Shown: positions 13,201 through 22,662 of the stretch, one piece after another | Position numbering within the stretch: position 1 is the first letter of the stretch | Layout: each line of letters begins with the position of its first letter | NCBI GenBank assembly: GCA_916700875.1 | Contig: CAKAKS010000022.1 | Coordinates: forward strand, 18,028,565-18,092,564 | Direction of reading: 5' to 3' | Length of the DNA stretch: 64,000 nt | Source of the DNA: Sebastes aleutianus | Taxonomy: Eukaryota > Chordata > Actinopteri > Perciformes > Sebastidae | The notes under the pieces: model-generated | Seen by the model: the letters and a program-made list of their open reading frames with translations, nothing else | Told to the model about the DNA's origin: nothing | The model's database searches: none | Position numbers and translations under genes: made by a program

Positions 13201-15233
13201 GGCCTCGTAAAGTTCAATCAATATTTGTGAACATGAGCTACTCTCTCTCTCAAAGCCAGAAACCAGTCTGAAGCTTTGTTTTCTTTTCAGAAAATGTACA
13301 CATATACTCAGAACATTCCCCATTCATTGTCTATGGAGCGGTTCCAAACTTTATACCCGATGACATCACAAGTTTGAGTTTTAGCACTCTAGTTTTTGAA
13401 TTCGGGAGAGAGTTGTTCATGTTTGCTAATATTTTTGGACTGTCTTAGACGATAGGAATAACGATGTATGAATTTTGAAAATGGGCGTAGTTCCCCTTTA
13501 ATGATCAAGCCAAAAACTTAAATATCAATTCTTTGTGTTTTTTCCCAGATACGCTCCTCCATCAACACACTGCTATTCAGCGGTCGAGAGTTCAGCTGGA
13601 CTCGCCACATGCTGATTGCCGCCGCCATCCTGGCCTTCAACAACATGCTGGTCATCTTCGTCCCCACCATCAGGGACATCTTCGGCTTCATCGGTGAGTT
13701 CCGTTTCTCAAATTAAACTGTTGCAATAATGGCGAGGGAGATTTGGTTCACAGACAATAAGAACGAGGAACATGAAGAACCCACAACATGGACAAATAGG
13801 AGTTAATGAAACAGGGAGTTAGGCAGTCGGGGCCCGATTAGCACCTTCAGTTCAGAGGTCGTTTTTATTAAGTAAAGACGTTGGAAGTAGAGAAGCTTAA
13901 AGTGTCGGGTCGAGTCAGCTGTGCGGTCACGTGAGCCGTTTATGACCACTGAATCTCCCGTTCTCAAACACTGAAAAGTACAGATATGTAGACATGTCCC
14001 CCTGGCGTCAAGCTGAACAAACATCTCAAAGCTAAATATTCAAATTCAAATCAGAAAATGTAAAAGGGAAATTGCTAATGACAAAAGGGATGATTTAGTT
14101 AAACTTTGTTTGCTCTTAAAGAGTACCAATTATGCTTTTGTGCTTTTCCCTTTTCCTTCAGTTGGGTTATATAGTTTTTAGTGCATGTAAAAGGTCTGTA
14201 ACAGTTCCAACTGCTCCTGAACTGCCTGAACGCATCTGCCGTAACACCGTGATGTCAACAAGTAACACATTTGCATAACAGCTAGTTTGGCCCTCAAACA
14301 AAGTTAGTTAGAGCGAAGTTGGAGAGGAATCCAAACAGTTTAGTGACCAATCAGCTGGAAACAAGCATAATAGGTTCCTCTTTAAGGCCTTTACACACCA
14401 GGGGCGCGGGACAAATAATATTTGCCTGCGAATATGATATGTCTCGGGCTTTTATTGTGAAAGGTGAAAGAAAAAAGGAATGGATTTGGTCTGCGCTACC
14501 TTTGTCAACCAAGAGGGCAAACTTTAAACGTCTACGTCAACATCTTGGTTCTACTACGGAGCCTCCGTTCTGTTGTTGTTTCATAAATAAAGGCGCAATT
14601 CAGCGCGTTTCGCACTACATGATTGGTTGATGCCTTAAATCACGGTGCGAAAGCTCATCAAATTGACCTTGATCTGAAAAAAGTATGCCACTTTTTCACC
14701 ACGTAATATTTGCGTCCCGTGTTCGAACAGTGCGTAAAAATGTATTGACATGCGAATTAATCGCTCCGAAAATCGCTTATTATTATCTATATCTAATATT
14801 TCAAATAGCAACTGTCTTAAAACTACAATTCGCTGAATCCATCTCTTTCATTGCAGGTTCCTCTGCAGCCACGATGCTCATCTTTATCCTCCCAGCTGCC
14901 TTTTACATCCGCCTGGTAAAATCAGTGCCGTTCCGCTCCCCGCAGAAAATCGGGGTAAGTGCAGAAACACACACACACTCCATCAACGTCTTTCTCACCG
15001 TATCATTTTTCTCCCTCTATCCCCTGAGGGGAGGATAACATTTTGAAAAACGTGACTCGCACGCTGTGCATCATCACACATTTGACCACATTTAATCCCT
15101 CCTCTGTCTCTCTTTGCTCTCTCTTCAGGCGTTCATCTTCATGGTCGTGGGAGTCGTCTTCATGATTGGCAGCTTGTCACTCATCGTCCTCGACTGGGTG
15201 CACAACCCCCCAGGCTCCAGCGATGGTCACTAA
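751..15233 (+). CDS. slc38a4: Sodium-coupled neutral amino acid transporter 4 (SNAT4), 3' part, 11 exons
   Basis: Multipass plasma-membrane symporter of the SLC38 (AAAP) family that moves small neutral amino acids with Na+. Joined coding exons are 751-843, 1458-1539, 1636-1718, 2383-2441, 3592-3852, 5283-5362, 5512-5612, 6104-6228, 13549-13693, 14857-14954 and 15129-15233. All junctions are GT/AG and keep phase through 409 full codons to TAA. Family landmarks in order are SLIYEKLGERAFGWPGK, AMSSYLFIVKYELPEVI, GYLGYTSGFSLSCMVFF, a long extracellular loop with NLS, NAS and NSS glycosylation sequons, CTPKYFVFNSQ, FAFVCHPEVLPIYSEL, LTVPIVLFP, FVPTIRDIFGFIG and LIVLDWVHNPPG. SLIYEKLGE, YELPEVIRAF and the loop length fit SNAT4 better than SNAT2 or SNAT1. 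The start codon, N-terminus and TM1-2 lie before the window. The next gene downstream on the same strand is its paralogue slc38a2. Confidence 0.96.
904..1403. mobile_element. MITE, TTAA-flanked, family A (full-length)
   Basis: Perfect terminal inverted repeats of about 20 bases start TTAAAGAGGACCTATTGTGC and end with the reverse complement, with TTAA at both ends. No coding capacity. TTAA target duplications are typical of piggyBac-type insertion, but no transposase is present to prove this. Related copies lie at 5704-5950 and 14116-14385. Confidence 0.8.
1458..1539 (+). CDS. slc38a4: slc38a4 exon b
   Basis: Acceptor cctgcag, donor GG|GTGAGT. It encodes (A)MSSYLFIVKYELPEVIRAF LGLEEITG, a transmembrane helix conserved across SNAT1, 2 and 4. 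Its length is close to that of the slc38a2 exon at 60854, and the phase is the same. Confidence 0.95.
1636..1718 (+). CDS. slc38a4: slc38a4 exon c
   Basis: 83 bases, acceptor tttttgcag, donor G|GTAAGG. It encodes EWYMNGNYLVVFVSIGIILP then LSLLKNLG, a hydrophobic transmembrane segment. Length and phase equal those of the paralogous slc38a2 exon at 62688. Confidence 0.95.
2383..2441 (+). CDS. slc38a4: slc38a4 exon d
   Basis: 59 bases, acceptor tcttttttag, donor GTG|GTAAGT. It encodes GYLGYTSGFSLSCMVFFLGV, a signature segment of system A transporters. Same length as the slc38a2 exon at 62955. Confidence 0.95.
2695..2777. repeat. 18-bp inverted repeat in slc38a4 intron
   Basis: CTTTGGGCACATGGGACT at 2695-2712 and its exact reverse complement at 2760-2777, with a 47-base spacer. 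No TTAA or other terminal duplication is obvious. Confidence 0.8.
3592..3852 (+). CDS. slc38a4: slc38a4 exon e, large extracellular loop
   Basis: 261 bases, phase 0 on both sides. It begins VIYKKTQLPCPLP and ends MCTPKYFVFNSQ. The loop between is GC-rich and hydrophilic, with sequons NLS, NAS and NSS and a cluster of His and Asp (GIHDAHHSTGVHVEPHPDDE). The extracellular loop is known to be the most variable part of SNATs and is glycosylated. Confidence 0.95.
4662..5250. mobile_element. hAT-type MITE, family B, in slc38a4 intron
   Basis: Starts TAGGGCTGTTAATCGATCTG. Body landmarks are GTCCAGAAACCCTCACAGGT, GTCAGAGGTCAAGGGACC-type and TCTAGTTTCATATGATAC. It ends diverged (GTGAACTTTAACAGCAG) just before exon f. 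Related to the element at 20769-21380. Confidence 0.7.
5283..5362 (+). CDS. slc38a4: slc38a4 exon f
   Basis: 80 bases, acceptor gttctcag, donor GA|GTAAGT. It encodes TAYTLPILAFAFVCHPEVLP then IYSELR, the conserved 'FVCHPE/A' transmembrane helix. It lies only about 30 bases downstream of a MITE. Confidence 0.95.
5512..5612 (+). CDS. slc38a4: slc38a4 exon g
   Basis: 101 bases, acceptor tttctacag, donor G|GTAAGA. It encodes DRSRKKMQNVSNLSILTMLI through LFGYLTFY. Same length and phases as the slc38a2 exon at 63891. Confidence 0.95.
5704..5950. mobile_element. MITE family A, internally deleted copy
   Basis: Begins TTAAAGAAGACCTATTATGC and ends GCATAACAGGTCCTCTTTAA. It keeps the internal ACGTGGTGATGTCACCAAGT and right-end sequence of the copy at 904-1403 but is about half as long. 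Confidence 0.8.
6104..6228 (+). CDS. slc38a4: slc38a4 exon h
   Basis: 125 bases, acceptor ttgtcaacag, donor CCT|GTAAGT. It encodes ENVEAELLHTFTKVYKFDTM followed by LLMVRLAVLTAVTLTVPIVL FP. The helix with TVPIVLFP is highly conserved in SLC38. Confidence 0.95.
7168..7202. repeat. (AC)n microsatellite
   Basis: About 17 uninterrupted AC dinucleotides in the slc38a4 intron. Shorter AC tracts follow at 7350-7372 and 12860-12878. Confidence 0.9.
8068..8640. repeat. 53-bp minisatellite (about ten units)
   Basis: Unit of about 53 bases: AACTACTTGGTTAGGTTTAG then GAAAAGATCAACTTGGTTAG then GTTTAGGCAACAG. Unit starts fall near 8122, 8175, 8228, 8281, 8334, 8387 and 8440. It lies inside a copy of a dispersed repeat (about 7960-8690) with flanks CACGTGTCAATTTC and GGCGTAACTTAAGTACGGAA. 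Confidence 0.9.
9310..12540 (+). other. slc38a4 intron interior, nothing named
   Basis: AT-rich intronic DNA with one GT tract near 9877 and no complete repeat that I recognise. No exon with splice sites or SLC38 similarity was seen. Confidence 0.5.
12560..12840 (+). promoter_or_regulatory. Candidate intronic amino acid response module in slc38a4
   Basis: In the long intron between 6229 and 13548. A pyrimidine-rich stretch (CCCTCCTTTCACTCCC) leads directly into a perfect TGATGCAAT at 12625-12633. About 65 bases later comes a GC box (CCCCGCCCC near 12695-12703) and then GC-rich single-copy-looking DNA. The order pyrimidine tract, then GGCTGATGCAAT or GCTGATGCAAT, is the same as at the slc38a2 promoter. 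It could be an enhancer or an internal promoter. No TATA box is obvious. Confidence 0.45.
13152..13501. mobile_element. MITE, TTAA-flanked, family C
   Basis: About 350 bases bounded by TTAAAGGGGAAAACCACC and GGCGTAGTTCCCCTTTAA, with TTAA at both ends. Non-coding. It lies 48 bases upstream of the exon i acceptor site. Confidence 0.7.
13549..13693 (+). CDS. slc38a4: slc38a4 exon i
   Basis: 145 bases after a 7.3-kb intron. Acceptor ttttttcccag, donor G|GTGAGT. It encodes IRSSINTLLFSGREFSWTRH, then a helix and FVPTIRDIFGFIG, a near-invariant SNAT motif. A TTAA-flanked MITE ends 48 bases before it. Confidence 0.95.
14116..14385. mobile_element. MITE family A, diverged copy
   Basis: Begins TTAAAGAGTACCAATTATGC and ends AGCATAATAGGTTCCTCTTT AA. 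The internal segment TAACACCGTGATGTCAACAA matches the other family A copies. Confidence 0.7.
14386..14660. mobile_element. hAT-like MITE fragment (family G, left end)
   Basis: Begins AAGGCCTTTACACACCAGGG directly after a family A MITE. The matching right end is not seen before exon j. A related short element lies at 23528-23731. Confidence 0.4.
14857..14954 (+). CDS. slc38a4: slc38a4 exon j
   Basis: 98 bases, acceptor ttcattgcag, donor GGG|GTAAGT. It encodes SSAATMLIFILPAAFYIRLV followed by KSVPFRSPQKIG, a conserved transmembrane helix and cytoplasmic turn. Confidence 0.95.
15129..15233 (+). CDS. slc38a4: slc38a4 terminal coding exon with stop
   Basis: Acceptor ctctcttcag. Thirty-four codons plus TAA at 15231-15233 encode AFIFMVVGVVFMIGSLSLIV then LDWVHNPPGSSDGH. 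The last transmembrane helix and the short DWVHNPPG-type extracellular tail match the SNAT2/4 C-terminus. Confidence 0.95.
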   Translation, partial: AFIFMVVGVVFMIGSLSLIVLDWVHNPPGSSDGH

Positions 15234-16700
15234 GATCCCTCTTAGATTCACATTTAACAAGTGCAGCAAACCCCCTCCTCCACCACCCCCACCCCGACCA
15301 TCTCAGCTGGTCAAACATCTGGGAACAGGGTTCATCAGTGGTTCCTTTCATCAAATCACAAACATCAATCATAATCATATGGACATAATGTGCTGCACCG
15401 AGTTAAGACATCTTCAGTTTTTTCCCCTCAGAGAATATCACTGGAGGGAGACTTTTTTTGCTCGGTTTCTATTTTTTTTGTCGTTGCTGTAAAAGTTCTG
15501 GATGTGACACAAACACAAACCGGGAGAGGGGGAAACACTCTGGTTTAATGTGCCACCAAGACAGCCTGAAAATCCTTGTCATCTTCCTTATTATTTCCAG
15601 CTCATGAAGAGACGGAACAAACACAAAGGCTACTGTGCAGCCCTCACCTGAAGCAGATCTGTGAACTGAGATCTGCAGGGTTGGAAAAAGACAATGCATG
15701 TCCCCTCAGTCCTCTGTGCACTTGAAGGAGACATTTGGAGGTGGAGGTGTGTCGTCGTCCTCCGTGGAACAAGGAGCACTTCTAGCATTACGTATCACTT
15801 TGACTAGACATAGTGAAACACATCTACACCTGTATTTTTCGGCCCAAAACAAAAAGGTTAATCAATAATTGTTAAAAGTTTGTTTTTATTTTTGCTGCTC
15901 TGCTACATGTTAACAATCAGAAGCTTTGCCAAAGTCTACATGCACATACAGTTTTAAGTCGATCGGGTTCATGCACTCTCTCAAGGATCTTCCTTGCCGG
16001 CTGTTTTCATCCTGGAAGCGAGGAGATGCTTTCAGTATTACTGTCACAGAGGGATCTGAACATGCAAGGTATTAATGTACATATTTAAGTGTGTCTACTG
16101 AAAAAAAACTTTACTCACTCATACGGCTCTTTTCAATTCTGCTAAGCGATCATTTCCGACATGCAGTATATAATATACACCTGCTGGAATAATTTATTTG
16201 GCACGTCATATAGGTGTAAATAAAACCATAGGTTGTTATTTTTTATAAATAATCGGCAAAAAAAGTATGTATGAACAACTATTTATAATATGCAGCTTAC
16301 AAAAAATGCTATTGGACAATTAAAAAGTGAATTAAATTCAACCAAAAGAGCCAAACATTTGTAAAATTCAACATGCCAAGATTTTAGTTAAATATTTTCA
16401 ACTCGTGCCATAGGCTACTATCACATCATGCTGACAGAAAATCCATATTCTCTCCAATTTGTAATGTACGGAACGGCCTTATTTTTTATTTTTAACGTGA
16501 TTATGTGCTATTTGACATTTTTGGAAAATTCGATTTCCTGCCGTGACTTAGATGATAAGATTGATACCACGCAAGCTAATGTTACTTGATACCACTTGCT
16601 TACAGTCTTCAGGTGCTAGCTTCGTCTTTAACATACAGAATGAGATTGGTATCAATCTCTGCAACAAATTGAATAAGCTTTTTTTTTTTCACAGAAATGT

Positions 16701-17385
16701 TTAAAGGGACTATTTGTAAGATTCAGAAATGCTGCTTAACAGCGACACCTGTGGCCTTGAAATCAACGAAAGTCAGCGTCCAGCTCGCGCTTGCTCGCTC
16801 TACATAGACATGAACGAGCATCGCTCAAAACAGTGAGGCGACACACGTCAGCTAAAAGCACAATATCACTCTATATTTCAGCTGCTTGGCAGTAATGTTA
16901 GCTGACCAGACGAAGGTCTCCATGATTCAATGCTGATCCTAGTGTTGGCTTTTCCTGCTCAGCGCAGGCTTCAGCAGCGGGGCTCCTCAACGAGTTACGT
17001 TATCGCCTCCCGACCGCAGCCGAAGACACCGGCACCCGGTCGGTAACGAGACGATAACGTAACTCGTTGAGGAGCCCCGTCACTTCACAAGACACGGAAA
17101 ACCTCTGTTGGTCTGGAGGAGCTGCAGCATTTATTTCTGCACAAACGTCCACTCTACATTCACTAGATATTCTCAGAGCTAAACTAACTCTTCTGCAGTG
17201 TGTAGTGAGCGCACGTTCACGTCTAGAGGTGGAGCGAGACAGCGAGGACGCGCGCGCTGTCTGAGTGAAGGAGAGCAGGCAGCGGAGACGAGGCTCCGGC
17301 CACACGCGAGCGCGCATATGCGAACGCGCATGTGTGCCGACCCGCTACATTTATACGCTTAAAAAGTTACAAACAGTCCCTTTAA
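16701..17385. mobile_element. MITE, TTAA-flanked, family D with internal hairpin
   Basis: 685 bases with inverted ends TTAAAGGGACTATTTGTAA and TTACAAACAGTCCCTTTAA (one mismatch). It is GC-rich internally and carries a perfect 27-base inverted repeat at 16979-17005 and 17052-17078. It is inserted in the probable slc38a4 3'UTR. Confidence 0.75.
16979..17078. repeat. Perfect 27-bp inverted repeat inside MITE D
   Basis: Left arm 16979-17005 (GGGGCTCCTCAACGAGTTAC and on) and right arm 17052-17078 are exact complements. The loop contains a further CCGACCG/CGGTCGG pair, extending the cruciform. Confidence 0.9.
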
Positions 17386-18639
17386 ATAATGCGCAATAGT
17401 ACGCACATCATGACGCATGTTGAGACAGAGGAGCTAACTTAAATATTGACACATTAACATGCATAGGACGTGACCCATTTTTAAAGTGCAAGCACGGAAA
17501 CCAAGCTCAAAATGTATTCAATTTCACACTAAAATCGTAAAATTGTCTGTCTTGTAGATAACAGTTGATACAAAAACAACATTAACGTTTAGTTTTACTG
17601 TCCCAGAAAATTCAGATAGCGAGTTTTGTAGCTAAGTACATGGGTCCCCTCATCTGTTTTGTTGGCAACACCAATGTTAAATAAATTATTAATCTTAGAG
17701 GATTGTTTTTCAGGTAGTTACAAAATGTAAGTGTCATTGTAGCCTACATACACTTAACAGGATTAGTCTTTTAAAAAAAAGTGTGCCTTTTGGATTGTTC
17801 TGAAATTGGCTTTTACTGGTGCCTTTGGTAGAATCATTCACCACAACACCAAAACCTCATGTCGCCTCTTCTCCGAAGCCGTTACGTGTGTCACCAGCCA
17901 AAGTGGACAACATTTATAGATCCTTTGCGGATCTAAGTACAAGAAACAAATTGATATTTCAAATGAAATAGTGTATTATGTGCATGTTTTTGGATTACAA
18001 ACATGGTCTTTTTGGACAATTGTATATGCTCTGTAAATAATCTTTATTTTATGGTACACTGACACTCGTTGTCTGTGAGTGGGTTGTTGGGGGATTCGGC
18101 CTTACAAGTCCTCTGCAATCCAGTGTTTTAGTATATATATAAATATATATAACGTGTATTAGATCTTTTGTTTTTCTTGCTGTATGACAGTAGTTTTTTT
18201 TTTTCTTTATTTGAAGCTTGTATATTTGTAGAAAATTTGGTCTCTATATATCCATTTTCATGTTTAAATGTTAACTCGTCATATATCATTAATCAATTGC
18301 CTACTTCATAACACGGTCTTCCCAGAAGCCTCAGAAACAAGGCAATACGTTTCTGTATATCAGCTCCTGCTGACCAACACTGGGTTTGAAATTATAGCCA
18401 CAAATAAGCAGTATTGCCGTTGAATGTGTTTCGAAAAACAGCTGCTGTAACAGAAGCAAGATAAAGATTATCTGAAATATTTCATGACACTACAGGAAGG
18501 TTCTTACGGGACAAGAACGCCATAATAATTTGTTAAAAGAGCTCATGGCTTTTCTGCTATTTATCACATGGCATAGCATGTATGCTGACATGTAGCCATA
18601 TCCGTGTAGTCCATGGGTGTATAAAGAGAACTGGATACA

Positions 18640-19010
18640 GCGTTGGAGACGGGCTTCACGTTCATTCCTATGAGAGTTGCTCAGTGGAGCGTCCCGGGTG
18701 ATAAAGTATCGGATCATCCGGCAATCTTCCGCATCCATTGGGCCCATATTGGTGCAGTAGCGTTTCCTTTAACCCCCGCCTCCCAGTCCACGGTCCATCC
18801 AATTCTGGACCCAATGGTTTAAATATGGGCTTTTCAAATGTTCGTACTGGGAAGTTGATTTACCTCAAACAAATTATTTACGGACGTCTCTTTCCCAATC
18901 CAAGTCTATCGGAAAAAGTCTTTCTGGGCCCAATGGCATCACGTGACGGACACAGAAGTTGTAGTACCACCGTTTGGCCACAACGAAAGTTTGCTTCAAA
19001 GCCCGGCGCT
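18640..19010. repeat. Dispersed repeat, family L
   Basis: Text such as GGGAAGTTGATTTACCTCAA, ACGGACGTCTCTTTCCCAAT and GGCATCACGTGACGGACA is repeated in inverse at 33055-33400. Lies in the probable slc38a4 3'UTR. Confidence 0.55.
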
Positions 19011-19875
19011 CTTCCTGGGGGCTTGGTGTAGCCGTATACCTATGCTAACGTAAAACTGTATACCTATGCGAACGTGTAACTGTACACCTATGCTAACACG
19101 TAGCTGTATACCTCTTCCGCGGGAAAACAAAACGCTTGCTTGTTTGCCATTTCTGAAGCTCTCTCTGGACAATCGTACACAGTATAGTTCATACCTTACT
19201 GTGTCTAATGATGTATATCACTGCTGTCATAGAAAAAAACCTTTTCAACCCCACCTTTGGTGAGGTTTTATATCCATGACGTTACTTGAACTGAAGCTTT
19301 CCACGGCAAGCTTCGTGACCGAAGGGTCCACGCCTTCAGTAACCGCTATGAATGTTCAATAATGGATTGTTTTTCAGTTTGAAAATCTGGCTCACCCGCT
19401 GTTAACTTCTTCACGAATGTTTAGCTGTAACTTTATTACCATCAGTGGCTTATTCTAATCATCGGTTGTGAACAGATTCGTGCTCCCAACACCACACCTC
19501 TATCCCCTTTAGTATCTCAGGTATTCGGTCTGATGGATATTTCTTCTCACTTTTGAACAAATCTCACCTCTTTTGCATGATTGAGCCAAGCTGTACAATG
19601 CTGTTGTATATTGTGCTGGGCCTATAGATGAGATCTCATGGATCTGTAAAAGCAAACAAGTCCCCAGCTTTATTTTGACAGTGTTTTAAGGAGTTGTACA
19701 GAACCACCTGCCCTATTTTTCTATGGACCTAGAAGCACTGGCTCAAGGTGTCTGCTGTTCACAGTGTCTCTTGCTTCCTGTGGATCAGGCCGAACATTCA
19801 GATTTGTAATTTTACCCAAACAAAGGGGATGTTTTTTTTTTTTTGTATCAGTGATGCTGTTTCATTATGATGAAC

Positions 19876-19881
19876 AATAAA
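19876..19881 (+). terminator. Poly(A) signal, likely slc38a4 3' end
   Basis: AATAAA followed within about 25 bases by AAAAAAGTTTTGTTGCTTTT, a T/GT-rich downstream element. It is the best polyadenylation context after the slc38a4 stop codon. Confidence 0.55.
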
Positions 19882-20768
19882 AATGTGAAATGAAAAAAGT
19901 TTTGTTGCTTTTATTTTGAAGAGGTTGCACTTTACAAGAAACCCAGGATTGATTCAAAGCAAGATATCAAACAGAAGAAATGCACCGATGGTATTGGCGT
20001 ACTATTATATAAGTCCCATTTTGAATGTACGTTCTATATTCATACACTATTCAAACCAACCAGGGTGTACAGTATGTTGTCTCTGTCCACACTGGCGTCT
20101 CGGGATGTAACAACCAAAGCCATATTTCTGGCATAATGATAAGATGATATTGGGCCAATAGAAATAAAATAGAAGTCTCCTGTTCCTGTCTCAGTAGCAT
20201 CTACTTCTGACATATAACACCAGCTTGCAATGTTCCCAGACGATCAAAACAAGAGGTGGGGGAAATGAGTTAGGTAACCTTTTTCTATCCAGATAGATAA
20301 CCTGGGCTCCGAACTCATGCTGGTCAAAACACTGTAATGTATGGAGGACCAAGAGAGCCTTGAAAATGGGTTTAAATCAACTGGATTTTCAAGTTATTAA
20401 CAGGTTAGATCATGGTTAGGTATTGGCACTGAAACAACTCGATTATGGCGAATGAATTATAAGAATGGTGATAAGAAACCAACTGAGAAGAGTAGTGCAA
20501 GTGTGCAGTGAAGCTAAGGTGTTTTAATATCCTGTTGTTTTTGTTTAGATTTCAGGCAATAATTTACCCAAAATTGATATTAAGAATATTTGTACATTTC
20601 TGCTACCAACATGTGGTCACTGGATCTTTTTATTCTCACTACAACTCTTCTTTCTAGGGATTTTGGTTTGTTTCTAGAGATGATTATGTCCGGTAATGTA
20701 TAAGCAGAAGTACTTTACTTGAAAATTTCTTTATGTAGACTTTGTGTTTTTCCAGAAGCAAATTCAGC

Positions 20769-21380
20769 TAGGGCTGTCAAAGGTAATGCGTAATAACGCA
20801 AATTCGCCACTAATTTCTTTAACACATCGACGCAATTTGCGAATTTTAGGTTGTAGCGGGCTCGGTTTTAAAGCTAGATACTGGCATCATATGAAACTAA
20901 ACCTAAAGAATCCATCGGTACCAACCATGTCATACTAGCTTGTCGAGAAGGAGGCTAAATAACGCTCCAAACTTACGCTAAATTTTGGCGAGGCAAAACT
21001 GGCATGGCCATTTTCAAAGGGGGTCCCTTGACCTCTGACCTCAAGATATGTGAATGAAAATGGGTTCTATGGGTACCTACGAGTCATAGTTAAGTCAGCA
21101 CACTGACAGCTGTTGTTGTCTGTTGGGCTGCAGTTTGCCATGTTATGATTTGAGCATATTTTTTCATGCTAAATGCAGTACCTGTGAGGGTTTCTGGACA
21201 ATATCTGTCATTGTTTTGTGTTGTTAATTGATTTCCAATAATAAATATATACATACATTTGCATAAAGCAAACATATTTGTCCACTCCCATGTTGATAAG
21301 AGTATTAAATACTTGACAAATATCCAATTAATGTACATTTTGAACAGATATATCATATTTTAAATCGATTGACAGCCCTA
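20769..21380. mobile_element. hAT-type MITE, family B, complete with 8-bp target duplication
   Basis: 612 bases from TAGGGCTGTCAAAGGTAATG to ATCGATTGACAGCCCTA. It is flanked exactly by the direct repeat AATTCAGC at 20761-20768 and 21381-21388. Eight-base duplications and TAGGG/CCCTA ends are characteristic of the hAT superfamily. No transposase is present. Confidence 0.85.
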
Positions 21381-22035
21381 AATTCAGCATTTTACTACAT
21401 TTATAAATAGTTTTATTGTCATTTTGACTGAGATTTACAGTTTAAAATGTGATTGTAAAATGTAATATATGCAGTTAATCACATCAACAATACCAACACC
21501 TTTATTATTCTGTTCATAAATGAAAGACACGTGGTGTGCAAACTGCTCAGGGTCATGGTCATCAAGGTCATTAACCTTGAACTCAAGAATTTTTGAGGAC
21601 ATGCTGCTCATCTGGGTCTCATGTTCTGGACACCAGCAACTTTCATTAAGATAGATGAGAATGTATGTTGTGTAACAAAGGTTACATAGACTTGTTTGTA
21701 TGGATGAGCGTGTTATTGATGCGTTTGCAAGACAGAAAGACACAGAGAGACTTCGCAGCATCACCGGATCAGGATGCGAGTCACATTCCACCACACGGTG
21801 TTGTTGTAAATCTGGTTACACAACACCCGTAGGCTTTGACCTCAGGATGATAACCTGCGGTATCCTCCCTTAACCTCTGTGCTGTCAGCACATCTCTACA
21901 TTCAACCCTCACTCTATCCCCACAAAGGAATTGTACAATTAGTCTATGATCCATTTGACGATACAAATTAGATCTCCAGTATGCATGGCTATAGCCGGCG
22001 TGCTGTGAAATTAAATTACATGCATTCACTTCACA

Positions 22036-22662
22036 GGTATGGAGGACAGAACCTGCCAAAATAAAAAATTAATGAAAAAAAATAATAAATGACTCGATAA
22101 ATAAATAAGTCATTAAATGCAGCATATAGTCAATCTACGCTATCTGACCCCATGACGACACACATTGAGTGACAGCCCCCTCATTTGCAAAAATAAAGGC
22201 AGAAATGCAAGAAATATAAAAAAGAAAATGTATAAAGAAAAGAATATAGAAATAAATAAGTTTGGGGAAATAAATAAGGGGTGAAATGCAAAGGGTAAAT
22301 TGTGCAGAAATGAATAAATAAACAAATGCATAAATACATAAATAAATACATTTCACAATGAATATAAAATTAATACAAAAATAAATGCAAAAATAAACAA
22401 TAAAAAAATTATAAAATAAATACATAAAATAAATAAAAGGGAAAATTAATCAGAAGAATAAATAAGGGAATTAATAAAAAGAAAAATAATTAAAGAAATA
22501 AATTAAAACAGAAATATCAGTTTATGCCACATTTTTATCAATTAATGGCTACATTTATTTTTAATATTACTTTTTGCTACATTTAATGACATGTTTATTT
22601 ATCTATCAAGTTATTAATATATTTATTAATTTATTATTTTGGCAGGTTTTGTCCTCCATACC
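22036..22662. mobile_element. AT-rich inverted-repeat element, family F
   Basis: Bounded by GGTATGGAGGACAGAACCTG and its near-reverse complement ending TTTGTCCTCCATACC. The interior is almost entirely AAATAAATA-type repeats around a GTTTGGGGAAATAAATAAGG core. A second copy lies at 59567-60076. Class unknown. Open frames inside reflect composition only. Confidence 0.6.

Larger units (their letters stand above)
15234..19900 (+). other. slc38a4: Probable 3'UTR of slc38a4
   Basis: Long non-coding AT-rich stretch after the stop, with no competing exon. Candidate poly(A) signals AATAAA lie at 16219, 17679 and, most convincingly, 19876, where a GU/U-rich run follows. A TTAA-flanked MITE (16701-17385) and a dispersed repeat (about 18640-19010) interrupt it, so the distal end could belong to a read-through or alternative isoform. 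The extent is inferred; transcript data were not available. Confidence 0.55.

Noticed and set aside
22135..22425. Phe/Tyr/Leu-rich minus-strand frame resembling a membrane protein
   Set aside because: Produced by AAATAAATA repeats in the AT-rich family F element. The copy at 59560-59859 gives the same kind of frame.
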